Assembly: GCA_021200395.1 (NCBI GenBank)
Contig: JAJQGQ010000242.1
Coordinates: 1 to 5,860, forward strand
Reading direction: 5' to 3'
DNA: 5,860 nucleotides
DNA from: Erysipelotrichaceae bacterium
GTDB lineage: Bacteria > Bacillota_I > Bacilli_A > Erysipelotrichales > Coprobacillaceae
Positions 5,842-5,860 of the stretch are shown here, in pieces. Made by a program: the position numbers and the translations under genes. The number at the start of each line of letters is the position of its first letter. Positions within the stretch are counted from its first letter, which is position 1. The notes beneath the pieces are model-generated. The model had not been told where the DNA came from and did no database searches. It was given only the letters and a program-made list of their open reading frames with translations.

Positions 5842-5860
5842 GAAAAATATTGATTTATAT

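Noticed and set aside
1..5860. CRISPR array, insertion sequence, tRNA or rRNA
   Set aside because: I saw no regularly spaced repeats, transposase frames with terminal repeats, cloverleaf-like segments or rRNA signatures.

Overview
The window comes from a low-G+C Gram-positive bacterium (Bacillota). Four things point there: the AT-rich codon use, the topA-trmFO-xerC gene order, the folate/FAD-dependent tRNA methyltransferase TrmFO, and an L27 ribosomal protein that carries the Firmicutes N-terminal extension together with its processing protease Prp. XerC is followed directly by the L21 operon, without the hslV-hslU-codY genes found after it in Bacillus. Together with the codon use, this suggests an Erysipelotrichia-like gut lineage, but that placement is an impression and not a proof.

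Layout, all on the + strand. (1) 1-2957 is a DNA/tRNA maintenance block. It holds the 3' part of topA (three C4 zinc ribbons), an intrinsic terminator overlapping the topA stop codon, then trmFO and xerC with a 17-nt overlap. (2) 2954-4018 is the ribosomal block. A strong extended -10 promoter has its -35 box on the xerC stop codon. It drives an L21-type leader, rplU, prp (translationally coupled to rplU) and rpmA, and the block ends at an intrinsic terminator. (3) 4037-5320 is obgE, the ribosome-assembly GTPase, with all three domains. (4) 5321-5860 is an accessory segment. It contains a structured, apparently non-coding RNA of about 110 nt, an intrinsic terminator, and a short, very AT-rich ORF whose motifs resemble toxins of the type III (ToxN/TenpN-like) toxin-antitoxin families.

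Blocks 1-3 are ordinary core genome. Prp matures L27 by removing its N-terminal extension, L21 and L27 enter the 50S subunit, and ObgE acts in late 50S assembly. The part worth a second look is block 4. Its order (structured RNA, terminator, endoribonuclease-like ORF) is that of a type III toxin-antitoxin locus. It differs from described loci in two ways: I see only one RNA structural unit and no tandem repeats, and the toxin ORF is short, probably because of one extra A in an A-run near its 3' end. The window stops 19 nt after the stop codon, so intactness cannot be decided here.
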